Positions 43,542-56,319 are shown, counted from the stretch's first letter. The stretch is DNA of 64,000 bases from Reclinomonas americana ATCC 50394 (GCA_048213135.1 PS015122.1:101093-165092), one strand, 5' to 3'. Numbers and translations: made by a program. Notes: generated by a model not told the origin, from the letters alone.

Positions 43542-46501
43542 TCAGTTGACGACTTCTATCGTCGAGGCGAGATTAACACCCTCACCGCCGTCACCAGTAT
43601 TGAGCAGGCGTGATTGACCTGCATTCGACATCCGTGCTGCTTGTGAGGGGCCGTGCGACGAGGAGCCGCCGCTGCTGTCGCCGACTACGTCCGGCTCACT
43701 GGAGCCAATAGGAGGCAGCACGTCCACGGCCGACATGTGACGCGGTCGGGTGCCACTGCCGCTTGCGCCTTCGCGGCCCTTGGTGGGCGACGAGCTGATG
43801 GCTCGCCCGGTCGGCTTGCGGCCCTTGCCGGAAGGAGAATTCTGCAGCGCGCACGCACACACATACAATAAACGTGAGTGACAACCACGCTGCTCGTACC
43901 GCCTAACAAAAAAACGACACACCGAGGAGGGGGAGCCGGTGCCGTATGGCGAGTGAGCCAGACGGGCCAATTGCGCGCCCGGATGGATCAGTTGGGGATC
44001 CTGCAAGTGCGGTGGTTTCATGGATTCGAGTCGTGACTTGCGCGCCGCCATGCTGTCGTTCAGTGCTTTCAACATCATGAGGTCCGTGTTGATGCTGGCG
44101 TCCTGTGAGTGGGTGTGAGGAAAAGGTACATGGAGGGAAGGGTGGGTGAAGGGAGCGGGGAGGGGGAAGCGAGAGGGTGCAGGGAATGGATGGGAAACGA
44201 GAAAGGAGAGACGAGGGGGAGTGACGAGGGGGGAGTGACGAGGGGGAGTGACGAGGGCGGAGAGTGGGACGAGAGGGAGGTGGACGAGAGGGGAGTGACG
44301 AGGAGGGAGAGGACGGAGGAGGGGAGGTAGGACGGAGGGGGAGTAGGACGAGGGGGACGTAGGAACGGAGGGGGTAGTAGGGAACGGACGGGGGGAGTAG
44401 GGACGGAGGGGGAGTGGACGNNNNNNNNNNNNNNNNNNNNGAGAGACGAGGGGGGAGTGACGAGGGGGGAGAGACGAGGGGGGAGAGACGAGGGGGGAGA
44501 GACGAAGGGGGATGAGAGAGGGCGAAGGGAAAGGGTGGGAGAGAAGAGGGGGGAGAGACGAGGTTCAGAGAAGGGTCACTGGCAATGAGAGTCACGCACC
44601 ACCGCCTCGAGGCTTTCAAGCACCGCCAGTTTTGGAAGTGGGTCTGGAAGCAGCAGCATGGGGAGAAGGCTGGGATCCATGTGGGTGGTGGGATCGCGGC
44701 TTGAACTGGGAGTGAGAGGAGAGACAAAGTGAGTGAAGATGAAGGCACATACTGCGTGGCTGCACACATGAAGGGTGCGATGGCTCACTATCCACTGAGG
44801 TCACGGGTTGTCTCTCTCTTTTTTTTTCTTCGTGCACGTTTGTCTCAAGTCTCTGTTCCTTGCTGCCCCTTTCGCTTCCACTCACCGTAACCGCTGTGCG
44901 TGTGTTGCCGTGCGCGTCCTAGTCGCCGATAATGAACGGACTTGCCTCTCGGCTCCCGGCGGGAGGGCGAGACTCCCCAGATCTGCCAGTTGCTCCAATG
45001 TCACTCCGGGCTGTGACGGTGGTGGTGGCGGTGATGACAACCCGCTACCACTGCCACCAGCAGCTCCGCTACCACCACCTGCCATGGTTGCCGCAGGCGT
45101 TACACTGGGCGACAAGACGGACTGCGATTGGGGGGATGAGCGAACAACACAGAGCGGGAAATACCATGGTCGACCCACACAACACACCACTTCGGCCTCG
45201 CGCTGCTGCAGCTCTTTGCGCAGCTTGGCGAGCTGCCGTTCCAACCCCTTGATCTGCTGCTCAATGTCGGCAGCACCCTCGTGAGCTCGCGTCTGTTCTC
45301 TCGCGCGCACCACGGCGCCGTGCATGCGGTCCAGGCGATTGCGCAGTTCCACATTCAGGGCTTCCGAGGCGGCGAGTTTCTCCCGCAGCTCCTTCTGCTT
45401 GCCGACCACTGATCGCGCCTCGGTGCGCAGCTGCGTGAGCTGCTGGTGGACCTCGGAGTATTGCGTCTCTGATCGTGCAGAAAGAAAGCGGTGGGCGGAG
45501 AGGCATGCATGACAGAAAAAGCAAGCGAGGGGCGACACCGCACCGTACTTGGCCTTATCGGTCTCCAGCTGCGCTCTCAGTTCGTCCACCTGCGTCTGCG
45601 AGTGCATCCGTTCCACCGTCAGCTGCTCCTTCAGCTTGGCCACGAGTCGAGTGGCAGTGACACGCTGCACGAGACGAGACACAGATCAGCAACAAATATC
45701 CACATCGTCAGTGAGAGTAGTGACAAGAACGACGCAACATCCTCCAGCAACGTGGCCACCTCTGTCGCCGTCATGCCCTGCGCTCGACGCTGCGCCAGCT
45801 CCGCGTCGGAGAGACTGACAGCGGTCGGATCGAGATTGCGATCGCGGATGAACGATTCAAGCTCGTCAACGCGCCTGACGAAGGGACAGGAAGGAGAGAG
45901 ACCAGCAGTCAGCTCGTGAGCCGCGGGCGATCGTTGCGTTCTTTCTTTCTTCAGTCTCCTCACTTATCCTTCCCTCGAGCGATCACCTTCTCTCTCTCTT
46001 CCCTCGAGCGATCTCTCTCTCTCTGCTTGTGACCCACCTTGCCAGCTCATTGGCTCTCTTCTCCTCCGCATCAGCTCGACTGCGCTCCGCCTGCAGCTTC
46101 TCTGTCAAACGACCGACTCGATCGTCCTGTCCGATTCCGCCGCCACTGCTCTGCTTCCCACTCGTCACTGCGCGTCGTCCGGTGACTGCACTGGCGGACG
46201 GAGGCACTGCCGTTGTTGTTGCTGATGTTGCTGTCTTGTGCCGAGTTGCGACACTGTGTGTGAATCACGGAGAGCAGTTTAGAATGACGTGTCCGCTCAG
46301 TGTGTGAGTGTGTGTGATCGTTGGGTTGTGAGTATGTGTATGTGAGAGAGGAGGACGAAACTCGGCAGAGCTGGCGTCGCCACCGCCAATCATCGGCGGA
46401 GAGAGCGCGTGCGTGCTGAGGGTCGACGAGTGTCTGAAAGCGCGGTGCTGTTTGTCCCGAATTCGCAACAAAACGTCGACGAAGGCGGCATGCTCCCCCA
46501 T
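43542..46501 (-). CDS. Coiled-coil protein, unrecognised
   Basis: Starts MGEHAAFVDVLLRIRDKQHR. Exons then give long heptad-like helices: VGRLTEKLQAERSRADAEEK, RVDELESFIRDRNLDPTAVS, EVATLLEDV, TRLVAKLKEQLTVERM, YSEVHQQLTQLRTEARSVVG and IKGLERQLAKLRKELQQREA. After a Gly/Ser-rich linker come MDPSLLPMLLLPDPLPKLAV, LMMLKALNDSMAARKSRLES and a Ser/Pro-rich C-terminus ending GGEGVNLASTIEVVN. A 20-N gap (44421-44440) falls in a repetitive intron. It resembles centrosomal or ciliary coiled-coil proteins in style, but composition alone cannot identify it. Start and stop are reasonably supported; the middle exons are approximate. It is divergent from the next gene with 257 bp between starts. Confidence 0.6.
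44120..44560. repeat. G-rich intronic repeat, gagggggagtgacgagg units
   Basis: Short units of about 15-17 bp (gagggggagtgacgagg and variants gacggagggggagtag) repeat through the intron on both sides of the 20-N gap at 44421-44440. Confidence 0.75.
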
Positions 46502-46758
46502 TTTGCTGCAGCTCATGAGCATCCTGGTCCGCGGTCGATGAAATCCTCCTGTTAGCCCAAAGAGCGAAAGATCGCAGTTCTCGATTTGCAATTGTTCGAA
46601 GTTCCGGTCGTGCAAGTGTCTACCCTCAAGACTGGTGCTTGTGCTGATGTGCTGGATACACGCATGCCTGGACTTTGGCATCAAGACAGCTGATGCTTGT
46701 TTGGTGAATTCGTCCGCAGGTCGTCCCACCACCACTTCACATCCAACTTGGCGCCAAA
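46502..46758. promoter_or_regulatory. Compact divergent intergenic region
   Basis: 257 bp between opposed start codons. Contains blocks (tcaagactggtgcttgtgctgatg; acagctgatgcttgtttggtgaatt) that recur with changes near 24.45 kb and 60.18 kb, also in intergenic DNA. Confidence 0.45.
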
Positions 46759-47225
46759 ATGGCCTTGATCCCGGCCTCTGTGCTGGCCGTGGCCGCCGGC
46801 CTGATCCTTCTTGTCGCCGCCGCACACCTCTTCAACACATACCTCAGCCCGTTGCTATTCGGTCGCCGCACTCGCCCTCTGCCTCCTCCACCTCTCCCGC
46901 GCTCTCCCGGCGCCAACAAGACCGCCGACATGTCGTCGCCCTCGTCGCCCTCTCGCCGTCAGCGCATCATTCAGCTCGTTGAAGAGGCTGATGATAACGT
47001 CGATGCATCAGTGGCGGCGGCAGGAACGCCACTGATGCACTCGCGAGACGAGGAGGCGACTGGTGCACCGCTGACGTGCTCGGCGTCGCCACCGCCCTCT
47101 GCGCTTGTCACTACTCCGCTGGGCAGTGAGCGGTTGCGCAGGAGACCGGTGCCTGCAAAGGCGGAGACTGCGGCGGCAAAGGCGGAGAGTGTGGTCACAT
47201 TGGGTGAGTGGTGTGCACACACACA

Positions 47226-47276
<51 letters not shown>

Positions 47277-50200
47277 NNNNNNNNNNNNNNNNNNNNNNNN
47301 NNNNNNNNNNNNNNNNNNNNNNNNNNNNNNNNNNNNNNNNNNNNNNNNNNNNNNNNNNNNNNNNNNNNNNNNNNNNNNNNNNNNNNNNNNNNNNNNNNNN
47401 NNNNNNNNNNNNNNNNNNNNNNNNNNNNNNNNNNNNNNNNNNNNNNNNNNNNNNNNNNNNNNNNNNNNNNNNNNNNNNNNNNNNNNNNNNNNNNNNNNNN
47501 NNNNNNNNNNNNNNNNNNNNNNNNNNNNNNNNNNNNNNNNNNNNNNNNNNNNTGTGCTCTCATCTCATCTCTCCCACTTCTCTCCCTTGTCTTCCTCCCT
47601 CTCCCTCGTTCTCCCTTCCTCTCCCTCTCCATTTCTCTTCTTCTTCTTCTTCGTCTTCTTGTTCTTCTTCTTCTTGTTCTTGTTCTTGTTTTTCTCCTTC
47701 TTCTTCTTCTGCTTCGTCTTGTTCTTCTTCTTGTTCTTCATCTTGTTCTTCTTCTTCTAGTTCTTCGTGTTCTTCTTCTTCTTCTTGTTGTTCTTGTTCT
47801 TGTTCTTTTTCTTGTTCTTCTTCTTCGTCTTCTTCTTCGTCTTCGTCTTCTTCTTCTTCCTCTTCTTCTTCTTCTTGTTCTTCTTCTTCTTCTCCTCCTT
47901 CTTCTTCTTCTTCTTCTTCTTCTTCTTCTGCTTCCTCTCGTTCTCCTTCTTCTTGTTCTCCTTCCTCTTCTTCCTCTCCCTTCCTCTCCGTCAGTCTTCT
48001 TCTTCATCTTCTTCTTCTTCTCTCCTCTCCTCTCCATTCCTCTCCTTCTCCCTTCTCTCTCCCTTCTCCATCTCCTTTCCTCTCCTTTCCTATCCTCTCC
48101 CTCATCTCTCCCCCTTNNNNNNNNNNNNNNNNNNNNNNNNNNNNNNNNNNNNNNNNNNNNNNNNNNNNNNNNNNNNNNNNNNNNNNNNNNNNNNNNNNNN
48201 NNNNNNNNNNNNNNNNNNNNNNNNNNNNNNNNNNNNNNNNNNNNNNNNNNNNNNNNNNNNNNNNNNNNNNNNNNNNNNNNNNNNNNNNNNNNNNNNNNNN
48301 NNNNNNNNNNNNNNNNNNNNNNNNNNNNNNNNNNNNNNNNNNNNNNNNNNNNNNNNNNNNNNNNNNNNNNNNNNNNNNNNNNNNNNNNNNNNNNNNNNNN
48401 NNNNNNNNNNNNNNNNNNNNNNNNNNNNNNNNNNNNNNNNNNNNNNNNNNNNNNNNNNNNNNNNNNNNNNNNNNNNNNNNNNNNNNNNNNNNNNNNNNNN
48501 NNNNNNNNNNNNNNNNNNNNNNNNNNNCTCTCTTTCCCTCTCTCTCTTTGCTCATCTCCTCACCTTTGTGAATCACAGCCGAACCACTTGTCTCTGCATC
48601 ATCGCTGCCTGTGCGCGTTTCCAACTCCACCGAGGCGCTGTCGACACTGGCCTCTCGTCGTCAGCCCCCACCTCCACTGCCGATTACGGCTGCTGTGGAT
48701 GCTGGCATGTCGTCACCGACGGCCGCGCACCGTCGCTTTGCGCAGTCGCCGACGGTCGGCGAGTCGGATGTGCGATCGCCGTGCCGGTCGGCGCTCAAGT
48801 GCGCCACTCGTGTCAAGCAGTCGATGGTCGCCAAGACGCTCATTGACGAGATTGCGCATGGTCGATGGGACAAGTGAGTCGCCTTGGTTGGATGCCTCTT
48901 TCTCTTGCCGTCGTCTCCTCCTCACCCACTCACCCACCTCCCCACCGCAGCGCCCTCACCATTCTCCACGACGGCGAGTTGGTCTCCTGCACGAGTGCCA
49001 GCGACTGGGAAACGATTGTCGACGCCTGTGTCAAGTGCACCACTGGCACCGAGCAGGGTGATATGTTGCTGGCCGCCGACGACCAGGGCGAGGGTGAGGC
49101 CGCCCGGCAACTGGTCAACGGCCTGTGTGCCCGGCGATGCATGGAGTTTTCGCGCTCGCTGACCGCCTTTGGTGCCTGGCGTGACATTGGTGTTGCTGCT
49201 CTGTTGGGTGGTGGTGGCGGCGATGGCTCGTCGGCCTTTGACGATTTGCCCACCGTGGGCGGCGGGCACGATAGCGACGACGGGAGTATGGGCTCTGCGG
49301 ACTCAACTGCTGCGCTCGAGTCTTCGGTGCGCGTCCCTGCCCGTGTTTTTTGGCAACTCGCCTCTGACTGCGCATGCGATCCTGCACACGCACACAGTGC
49401 CTGCGCATGTACGAGTTGCTCCTCACTCCCGCCCCGGTGTCTGTCGACGAGCAGCGTGCGAAAACTACCGAAATCGGCGAACTCTTTGTTGGTGCGTGCG
49501 CTCGCACTTTGTGTGCACTTTTTTGTTTTCGACTGACTGACATTGTGTGCGCAGATTTGTGTCAGCGAGTGTGCGCGTTGGGTGCTCTGCATCGACCACC
49601 GTGTGAAAAGGCTGCGGACCGCGAGCACACACTATTCCAGCTGGGTACCGTACTGGAGACGCTGCGTTTTGTGCTGCGCTACGCCGTGGTGCCGTGGGTC
49701 GCTGGCCGTCATGCACAGCGCGATGTGCTGGAGGTGACGGCGAATTATGCGTCGACCGTGCTCTCTCCTGGCACGCCAATGCCTGTCGCCGCCAACAACG
49801 AGGGTATCGAACAGTACTTTTCCAGCCGCCAGTTGCACATTCTCTACTGCGATGTGCATCGCGTGCTGAGCCACCGTCACACGAAGCTGTCGGAGTATGC
49901 CCGTATTCTCCGTCAGCTGAGACCGGTCGACGACAGCGCTGTGGTTAGTCGAGTGTTGTGAGAGTGAGCTATTGGTGTGCGATTGTTGACACTGGTGTGT
50001 GTGTGTGCCAGGAGGATGGTGAATCCGTGTTTGACCGTCGGAGGAGAATCGATGTTGCGTTCTGTGCGCCTTCCGTTGTTGTGACCTTCCGTTGTTCATC
50101 TCTCGCGACGCACAGGAAGTGGCACGCACACTGGCCCTTGTCGAGGTCGCCTGTTTCGACGTGCAGTGGGACACGGCACTGGTGTACCACCCGGCCGAGG

Positions 50201-52893
50201 ACATGGAGACGCGCATGTTTGCCGCTCTGCGCTGCTGCTTGGCCTCGGTGATCAATGGCGCCCTCGTGTTGACACGGATGAAGGTGAATCGGTGCTGTTG
50301 ACGGTATAACGTACCACCCTCTCCCTTACTTCTTTGCACCGCACGCTCAGCTTCCGTGGTTCCCGGCCCTGCTCTCGGCATTAATTTTCACGTCGTTGGA
50401 GGAACACAGTCAGCACCGACTCGACGTATCCGCGTCTTCATCGTCATCGTCGTCGCTGGCCGTCTCATCTGCATCCTCCTCGACGGCCATGAAAGGCGCA
50501 ATGACGCTGGAGGAACTCGAGTGCTTCATCATGTCGCTGATCCTCACGTATTCCCTCAACGAGTCTGCGACTGCGAACGTCGAGGCATCGTCATCGCGCC
50601 CAAAGCCGACACTGTCAGCCGGTTGCTTGGCGCACTTGCATCACGCTGGCAAGCCGATGCGCCAGTCGGCCTTTGAACACTGGTTCGCTCCATGTCATTT
50701 GCGCACGTTTTTTTGTCGTCGCGCGCTCATTCAATGTCTTTCCCACGGCAGGACCAATCTCGCTCACGGACTGCACTGCCACGTGCGTCACGTGTCGCTT
50801 CCCTACATCAAACCCAACAGCAGCCTGATGGATTTGCGAAATGGCCGTCTTTTCCACCACCTGTCGTCACTGTATGTCACGGCCATGCACTTTGACAACA
50901 AGCACGGCGGTTTCTTCCGAGAGCGCATGAACAAGCGAGCGAGGTGAGAGTTCTATGTTACCCCCTGTTTCTGTGAGTGCTTTGTCTGATTTCACTTCGT
51001 TTGTGTGCGTGCAGAACGTGCCGCACGCTCATGACGCTGGTTATCAAATCGGGCGAGAATTCCAAGTGGCTGCGTCATGCGCGCTCCGTGTCCTCTCGCT
51101 CTCCCTCACCCGGAATCTACCGAGAGGAAGCGCATGTGACCGCCAAGCCGTACAAGTCACCGTTCGTTGTGCCCACGGTTGAAGAAATCAGATCTGCCGA
51201 GTTGGCCAAGATGCAGGCCAGTACCCCGAAACACTGGTCGGCTCGGCACGCGTTGTCGGCGGCCAAGGCCTCCTCTGCTGTGGCGCCTCCCGCTGCTTCG
51301 CCCTCCGATGACGACCAGACGCAGAATCCCTCCATCGAGTCGATGATCACATTTGTGCAGGCGCAGCTCAATGTGTGCGACCGACTGGTGAGCGTGTTGG
51401 CGAGCAGCCCTTGTATTTCGTTGTCAATCAACTCACCGCTGACGTGCGCTACAGCGAAAATGGGTCAGCGAAGGTCAAGATTGGCCCAACGCGTGGCTGA
51501 GTCGCGGCGCCCAATTGCTGAATCGTGCCATCGAGTGCATCCCGCAGCTGTACGAGCCGACAGAGCTCGCCGCACACGAGGTGGAATTGGAGGTGAGGAA
51601 CGCGGCTGCTCTCTGCGGATGGCACTTGCTTGTCTCACCACACGTGTGCGATTGCGCAGCGCCTGAAGAAGGCCGTAGAAGAGTGCATGAAGCTTCGCCG
51701 CCAACGCCGCGACTCCCTCAGTCGCACGGCGTCCATGGAGCGTGCGCACTCGCAGCAGTACCTGTCCTCCACGGCCTCGCTGGCCAGCAGCAGCGCTGGT
51801 GACGCATCGTCGTCGGGCAACGGCGAGGACGACGACGTCGACGAGGTCGGTGACGACAGTGAGATGGAAGATGGTCGAGTGGATGATGGCGATCAAAGCG
51901 ACGACGATGATGATGATGGGATGTCAGTGGACGGGGAGTTGGAGAGTGCCATGGCCGACAGTGCCACTCGCCAGCCGATGATTGCTGCGAGCGGGTCGAC
52001 CTTGAGTGCCTCGTCGTTGCAGATTATCGCCTCGCGCTCCGATTCCACCGACGTTGTCGCCTCGTCACCGCTGCTGCAACCCACGGCCGCCCGACCATTG
52101 CAGACGTCACCACTCGTTGCCGCTCTCGGCCACATCGAGTCGCCGATAGAGCTGGCGGTGGACGAGGCCGTCAAGGAGCTGCTTCTCGCGTCGCATGCCA
52201 TGCGACAGCAGATGTTGCTGAGGTATGAGGCAAAGAGAGGGAGAATGGGAGAGAGGGAGGGAGGGAGGGAAAGAGGGGGGGAGAGAGAGAGAGAGCATGG
52301 GAGAGAGAGAGAGAGTAAGGAAGAGAGAGAGAGACACACACACACCCAGACAGACAGGCAGACAGACTGGCGGAGACACGGAGATAGAGAGAGAAAGTGA
52401 GAGAGACAGACATAGAGAGAGAGAGAGAGAGAGTATGGGGGAGAGAGAGACAGACAAAGTGAGAGAAGCGAGACAGACAGAGAGAGAGAGGCAGACAAAG
52501 AGAGAGAAATATACACTAAGAGAGAGAGAGAGGAGAACGCGATACTAGTTTAGCCATGCACATAAAATCATGGAACCCTGAATCGCACCTCGTCGCGCAG
52601 GGAAACTCCCGACGAAGGCAACTCGCAGCTCAAGGCTGCACTTGCTGCGGCACGCATTGCGCTAGATCGATGGAAGGAGAAAAAGGTACCAATTGTTTCA
52701 TGTTTCCCTCCTCCATGTTGATTCAGCTAAACGGGTCCTCGCTTCACTGCAGTTTGCCGACAAGGACTGGCAAGGAGTCCGCGGCAAGATAGAGAATGTG
52801 TTGGCAGGCGGAGTACTCCCACCGCAGCAGGAGAGCTTGCGGAGGGCGCTCGATCATGTGCTCGACAGCGTGAAGAACGCTGTTGCCATCTGA
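46759..52893 (+). CDS. Large unrecognised protein with N-terminal membrane segment
   Basis: Starts MALIPASVLAVAAGLILLVA, one hydrophobic helix, then a Pro/Ser/Arg-rich stretch. A long intron holds two gaps (47277-47552, 48117-48527) and a (TTC)n tract. Exons from about 48.58 kb give SMVAKTLIDEIAHGRWDK, ALTILHDGELVSCTSASDWE, LRFVLRYAVVPWVAGRHAQR, YFSSRQLHILYCDVHRVLSH, RTLALVEVACFDVQWDTAL, LPWFPALLSALIFTSLEEHS, HVRHVSLPYIKPNSSLMDL, FDNKHGGFFRERMNKRAR and, after an Asp/Ser-rich region, LKAALAAARIALDRWKEKK. It ends DHVLDSVKNAVAI. Phases agree at the junctions tested (for example donor GTTGCG at 50054). The alpha-helical middle looks globular and conserved in style, but I do not know the family. 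It could be two genes, though I see no internal stop/start pair. The stop lies 46 bp from the TDP1 stop. Confidence 0.55.
47277..48527. repeat. (TTC)n/(CTT)n pyrimidine tract flanked by gaps
   Basis: Between N runs 47277-47552 and 48117-48527 lies an isolated contig of about 560 bp that is almost pure pyrimidine on the plus strand (ttcttcttcttgttcttctt and variants, then ctctcc words). It lies in an intron of the large membrane-segment gene. (GA)n precedes the first gap. Frames rich in Phe/Leu/Ser are artefacts. Confidence 0.85.
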
Positions 52894-52939
52894 CGACGCG
52901 TCCGTGGCAGTGTATTGTCCCCCACGTGCAGATGCTTGC

Positions 52940-55900
52940 TCACTTGCGCGGGGCAGACTTCAGTATGCTGTTGACTCGTATGCGTTCGTAGTGCATCACT
53001 CGCCCGTAGGCATCCTCGTGATGTTGCACCTCGTGCGCCAGGGTGCGGTACGTCTTGTCCGTCGACTCGAACCGAATCAAGCGGCACACCTGTCGGTTCC
53101 AGCAGCAGAAAGTCAGCAATGGCGATCGGCAGTGTGCTGCATCACGGCCACGGTAACACGCACATCGATGGGAAACGGAAAGGTGACGGAGAGATTCACA
53201 GTACGTTGACTCTGCGCAGCAGCACGTTAGCAACGAAATGGAAGCGGCAGCTGGTGGTGGACGAAACGGGTCCGGCAGACTCGATGGACTCGATGGTGTC
53301 GGCTGGCACTGCCTGCGTCTTTGGAGGAGCATGGGGATCCGCCACGCGGAACGAGTCGTCGGTCTGCACATTGACAAGACCCGCGGGAGACACCTCGTAT
53401 GCCACCGTCACTTGCGTGTCCTCGTCGACTGCACGGTAGGTGAAGATGATGAGCGAGTGACAAACAACACCTTTGCCATCTACCGTCGAACGCAACGGTT
53501 CATCTGTCGACGCAGACAGCGGGAGGTTTGCGCCGGGTGAAAGAGCACTCCGAGCTCCCAGGAAGGCACCACAAAGTCGCCCTTGTCGATGAAACCCTGC
53601 GCGCGTATGTTAGCAAGGCGTTCGGTTCGTCGCAGTCGACAAGGGAAAAGTGACAAACCCACGCGGCGCCCGTCACATTGTGTGAGCCAAGGAACACCCA
53701 CGGCACGGTGCGGTCACCCTGCTCGCCATCTCCGTTGATGGTGGTGTACAGCTTGGCGTGACAAGCGAACGGATGTGGGGCCAGCGATGGCGCTGTGGGT
53801 GTCCAGCGGTGGAGCAGGCGGCGTAGTGGGGCACTCGGCTCGGTTGTTAGCTTGTAGCACGAGGCCATCGCGTGTCTGAGGGGAAGGAGAAGGGGAAGGG
53901 GAAGTGGAAGGGGAAGGGGATCGGAGAGAGATGAATTGTCACAAGCTAGCCAACCACGGATCTCAAGAACACGCTTCCTATCAGCCACACACATCTGCTC
54001 TCGATACTCTGCCCTACAAAGATCCCCTACGCACCCAAACATGCTCATCTCCACATCGGCGATACTTGGCCACACAATGCGACACGGCAGGGCCGACAAG
54101 GACGACGGCTGCGTGTCGACACTCGAAACCGCTTCGTCCTCCCCGACAGCTCTCTGCAACGCAAATGAGTGACACACTTGACATCATGCCAGGGGAACGA
54201 AGGGTAAAAGACCTGCGAGTCCACGAGAAACCAGCGACACAACGACGGGATCAGACTGTCGGCGTGGCGATCGAGCGTGGAAGCCAGCATGAATAAGACG
54301 CGTTCAGAGGCCGGTGGCTTGTCCGCGATCGGCGGTTCCGCAACCAGCAAGTCATGCAGTGCCAGTGCACCCCACTTGCGCGCTGCGACAGCGAGAGGAG
54401 ATTGAGAAGCGAGGAAAGAGAAACAGAGGGCGGGAGGGCGATTTCTTGCCTTCAGGATTGCGTGTGCGATGCGCACCGGATCCTCGATACAAAGGGTAAC
54501 GACCGGGTTTGGAAAGGATAAGCGAGACCGCAGCATCGGCGTAATCATCTGCGACTGAGAGTCAGAATGCGAAGCTTGCGGTGCTCCTCGTTGCCGCAGT
54601 AACGCAACAGTTCCACACCAGTCGGCCGGTGAGTTCACTCAGTTCCAGCGACTGCAGGTACGCCGCGAGAGTGCGCGAGAACGGCACCATCGGTGGGCGA
54701 TCGGCGGCCGGAAACTCCTGCGTAAACACCCGACGCGCAGTCAACACATGACGGCCTTTCCTTTTTTGTGTGACCACACACAATATCTCGCACCTGCGTC
54801 CACACCGTGTTCAATCGCCCATGCCAGTCGACCTCGCGAAAGTTGGCCGTGGTGACAGCCACGCGAACCGACTGCGCCCGTCGCACCACCAGCAGCTTGA
54901 CGTGGTGCACGCCGGGTGCGCCAGTGGCGTGTGGGGCCGTCGGCCTGAGCACGAAGCGGTCGGGGAATGGTGATCCGTCGTCCAGCTGCGGGAGGGGGAA
55001 GGGAGGAGCAAGGAAGGTGACGGATGAGAACAAGGGAAAGAGCAAGAGAACAAAGAGGGCAATATAGATGCGAATGAGTTCGAGAGAACGACGGAATTGA
55101 GTTGAGGTGAAAGGAAGGCAAGTGGAAACTTCGCGCAAGGAGGCTGAGAAAAGATACTTTAGAGTGGAGGTGCAAAAAAGAAAGGAGTGAGCCGCAGAGA
55201 GGCAGAAACGAACAGGCCAATGAGAAGGGCGTTGTGCTTGGAACCAACATGAAAGAGGGCGCAGAGTGAAACGCAGAGAAGGATGAGCAGGAGGAGACAG
55301 AAAGGATGACGTCAAACAGATAAGAAAGCAGAAACATGTGTTGCACGTGGACCAACATCAAAGTGGGAGGGGAAACAGCAGGAAGATGAGAGACAGAAAC
55401 TTGTGAGTGGTGCAAAAAAGAGAGGAGAAAGCCACAAAAAAAGACAGAAAAGAGTAAGCCAAAGAGAAGGAGGCGCTCGCAAAGAGTGCGCAGAGTGTGA
55501 ATGAGAAAACAAATGAGCAGGGAGAAGACAGAAAGGAAGACGCCAAACACACAAGAAAGCAGACAGGGGTGAAGGAAAGGACAGAGACACGTGTTGTGCG
55601 TGGAACCAACATGAAAGAAGAGGAGAGAACGAAAGAGCAGGGAGGAGACAGAAAGGAAGGCTTGAAAAGAATAAGGACACGGAGGCCACTCAATCGAGGG
55701 GCGACCAACCATTGTGGAAATGCTCTTTGTCGAGCTGTACACGAGCGTAACAGGAACATGCTGCAGCGCTGCAGTTCACGATTAGCGCCTATAACAAGCG
55801 AGAGAAAAGCCCGCGCAGTCAACACGCACCCGGGCACTCAAACAACAACCACGTTGGCTCCGCCTCAAACGAGCACAAGAGCACCTCGAGAATGCCTTGC

Positions 55901-56319
55901 ACCTGCCCAACAACAATGAAAAGAGAGAAAGAGAGAGAGAAGGAGAGAAAGACATGGCGCAACTGGTCCAACAAGCTCACTGAGTGTCACAGTCCGCTCA
56001 CTGCCTCGAAGGGTTTCTCCGACGAAAAGCTGACAATGAAAAATGGATTATCAGATCAGAGAATGAGAGACAACTCTCTCACACACTCACACTCAACCTT
56101 TCGTCTCACATACGATGCACTGGCCTTCTCCGCCAGTGCGGCCGCCTGTCGCTCTCCCTCGTGACACACTGTACGCACGAGATAGAATGTGTGCGGAGAG
56201 AGCTCGTGGTCTGTGTCGACATCGACTCGTGCAGTGGAGGCAGTGGAGGAGGAGGAGGAGGCAAGACGCGAGCGCGGAGGAGAGCTGTCGCGTCGTGCAC
56301 GTTTGCGCAGAGGTTCCAT
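52940..56319 (-). CDS. TDP1: Tyrosyl-DNA phosphodiesterase 1
   Basis: Starts MEPLRKRARRDSSPPRSR, a basic N-terminus, then HTFYLVRTVCHE. First catalytic motif: GVHHVKLLVVRRAQ (H-x-K) followed by VTTANFREVDWHGRLNTVW, as in human HHTKMML and TSNLIHADWH. Next are YDYADAAVSLILSKPGRYPL (human KYDLSETNVYLIGSTPGRF) and CRIVWPSIADVEMSMFG. Second motif: CHAKLYTTI, then FLGSHNVTGAAWG and VVPSWELGVLF. All H/K/N active-site residues are present. TDP1 removes topoisomerase 1 peptides and other adducts from DNA 3' ends. Introns at 54608 and 53496 use GTTGCG donors; one intron (about 54448) uses GCAAGA, a GC-AG intron. Without the 53496 splice the frame stops at 53480. With it, the protein continues to 52940 (RVNSILKSAPRK). 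Confidence 0.9.
55160..55660. repeat. Degenerate repeat in a TDP1 intron
   Basis: The phrase gtgttgtgcgtggaaccaaca recurs with changes near 55226, 55335 and 55594. ggtgcaaaaaagaaaggag recurs near 55167 and 55406, and ggaggagacagaaaggaag at several places. Together they fill a purine-rich intron of about 700 nt. Confidence 0.65.

Noticed and set aside
47105-49061. Leu/Phe/Ser-rich frames suggesting multi-pass membrane proteins at 47.6-48.1 kb
   Set aside because: Product of a TTC/CTT repeat, not of hydrophobic helices; disrupted by gaps.
52940-53100. HEVQH as a zinc-protease HExxH motif
   Set aside because: It falls in the C-terminal tail of TDP1 once the intron at 53496 is removed; there is no protease domain around it.
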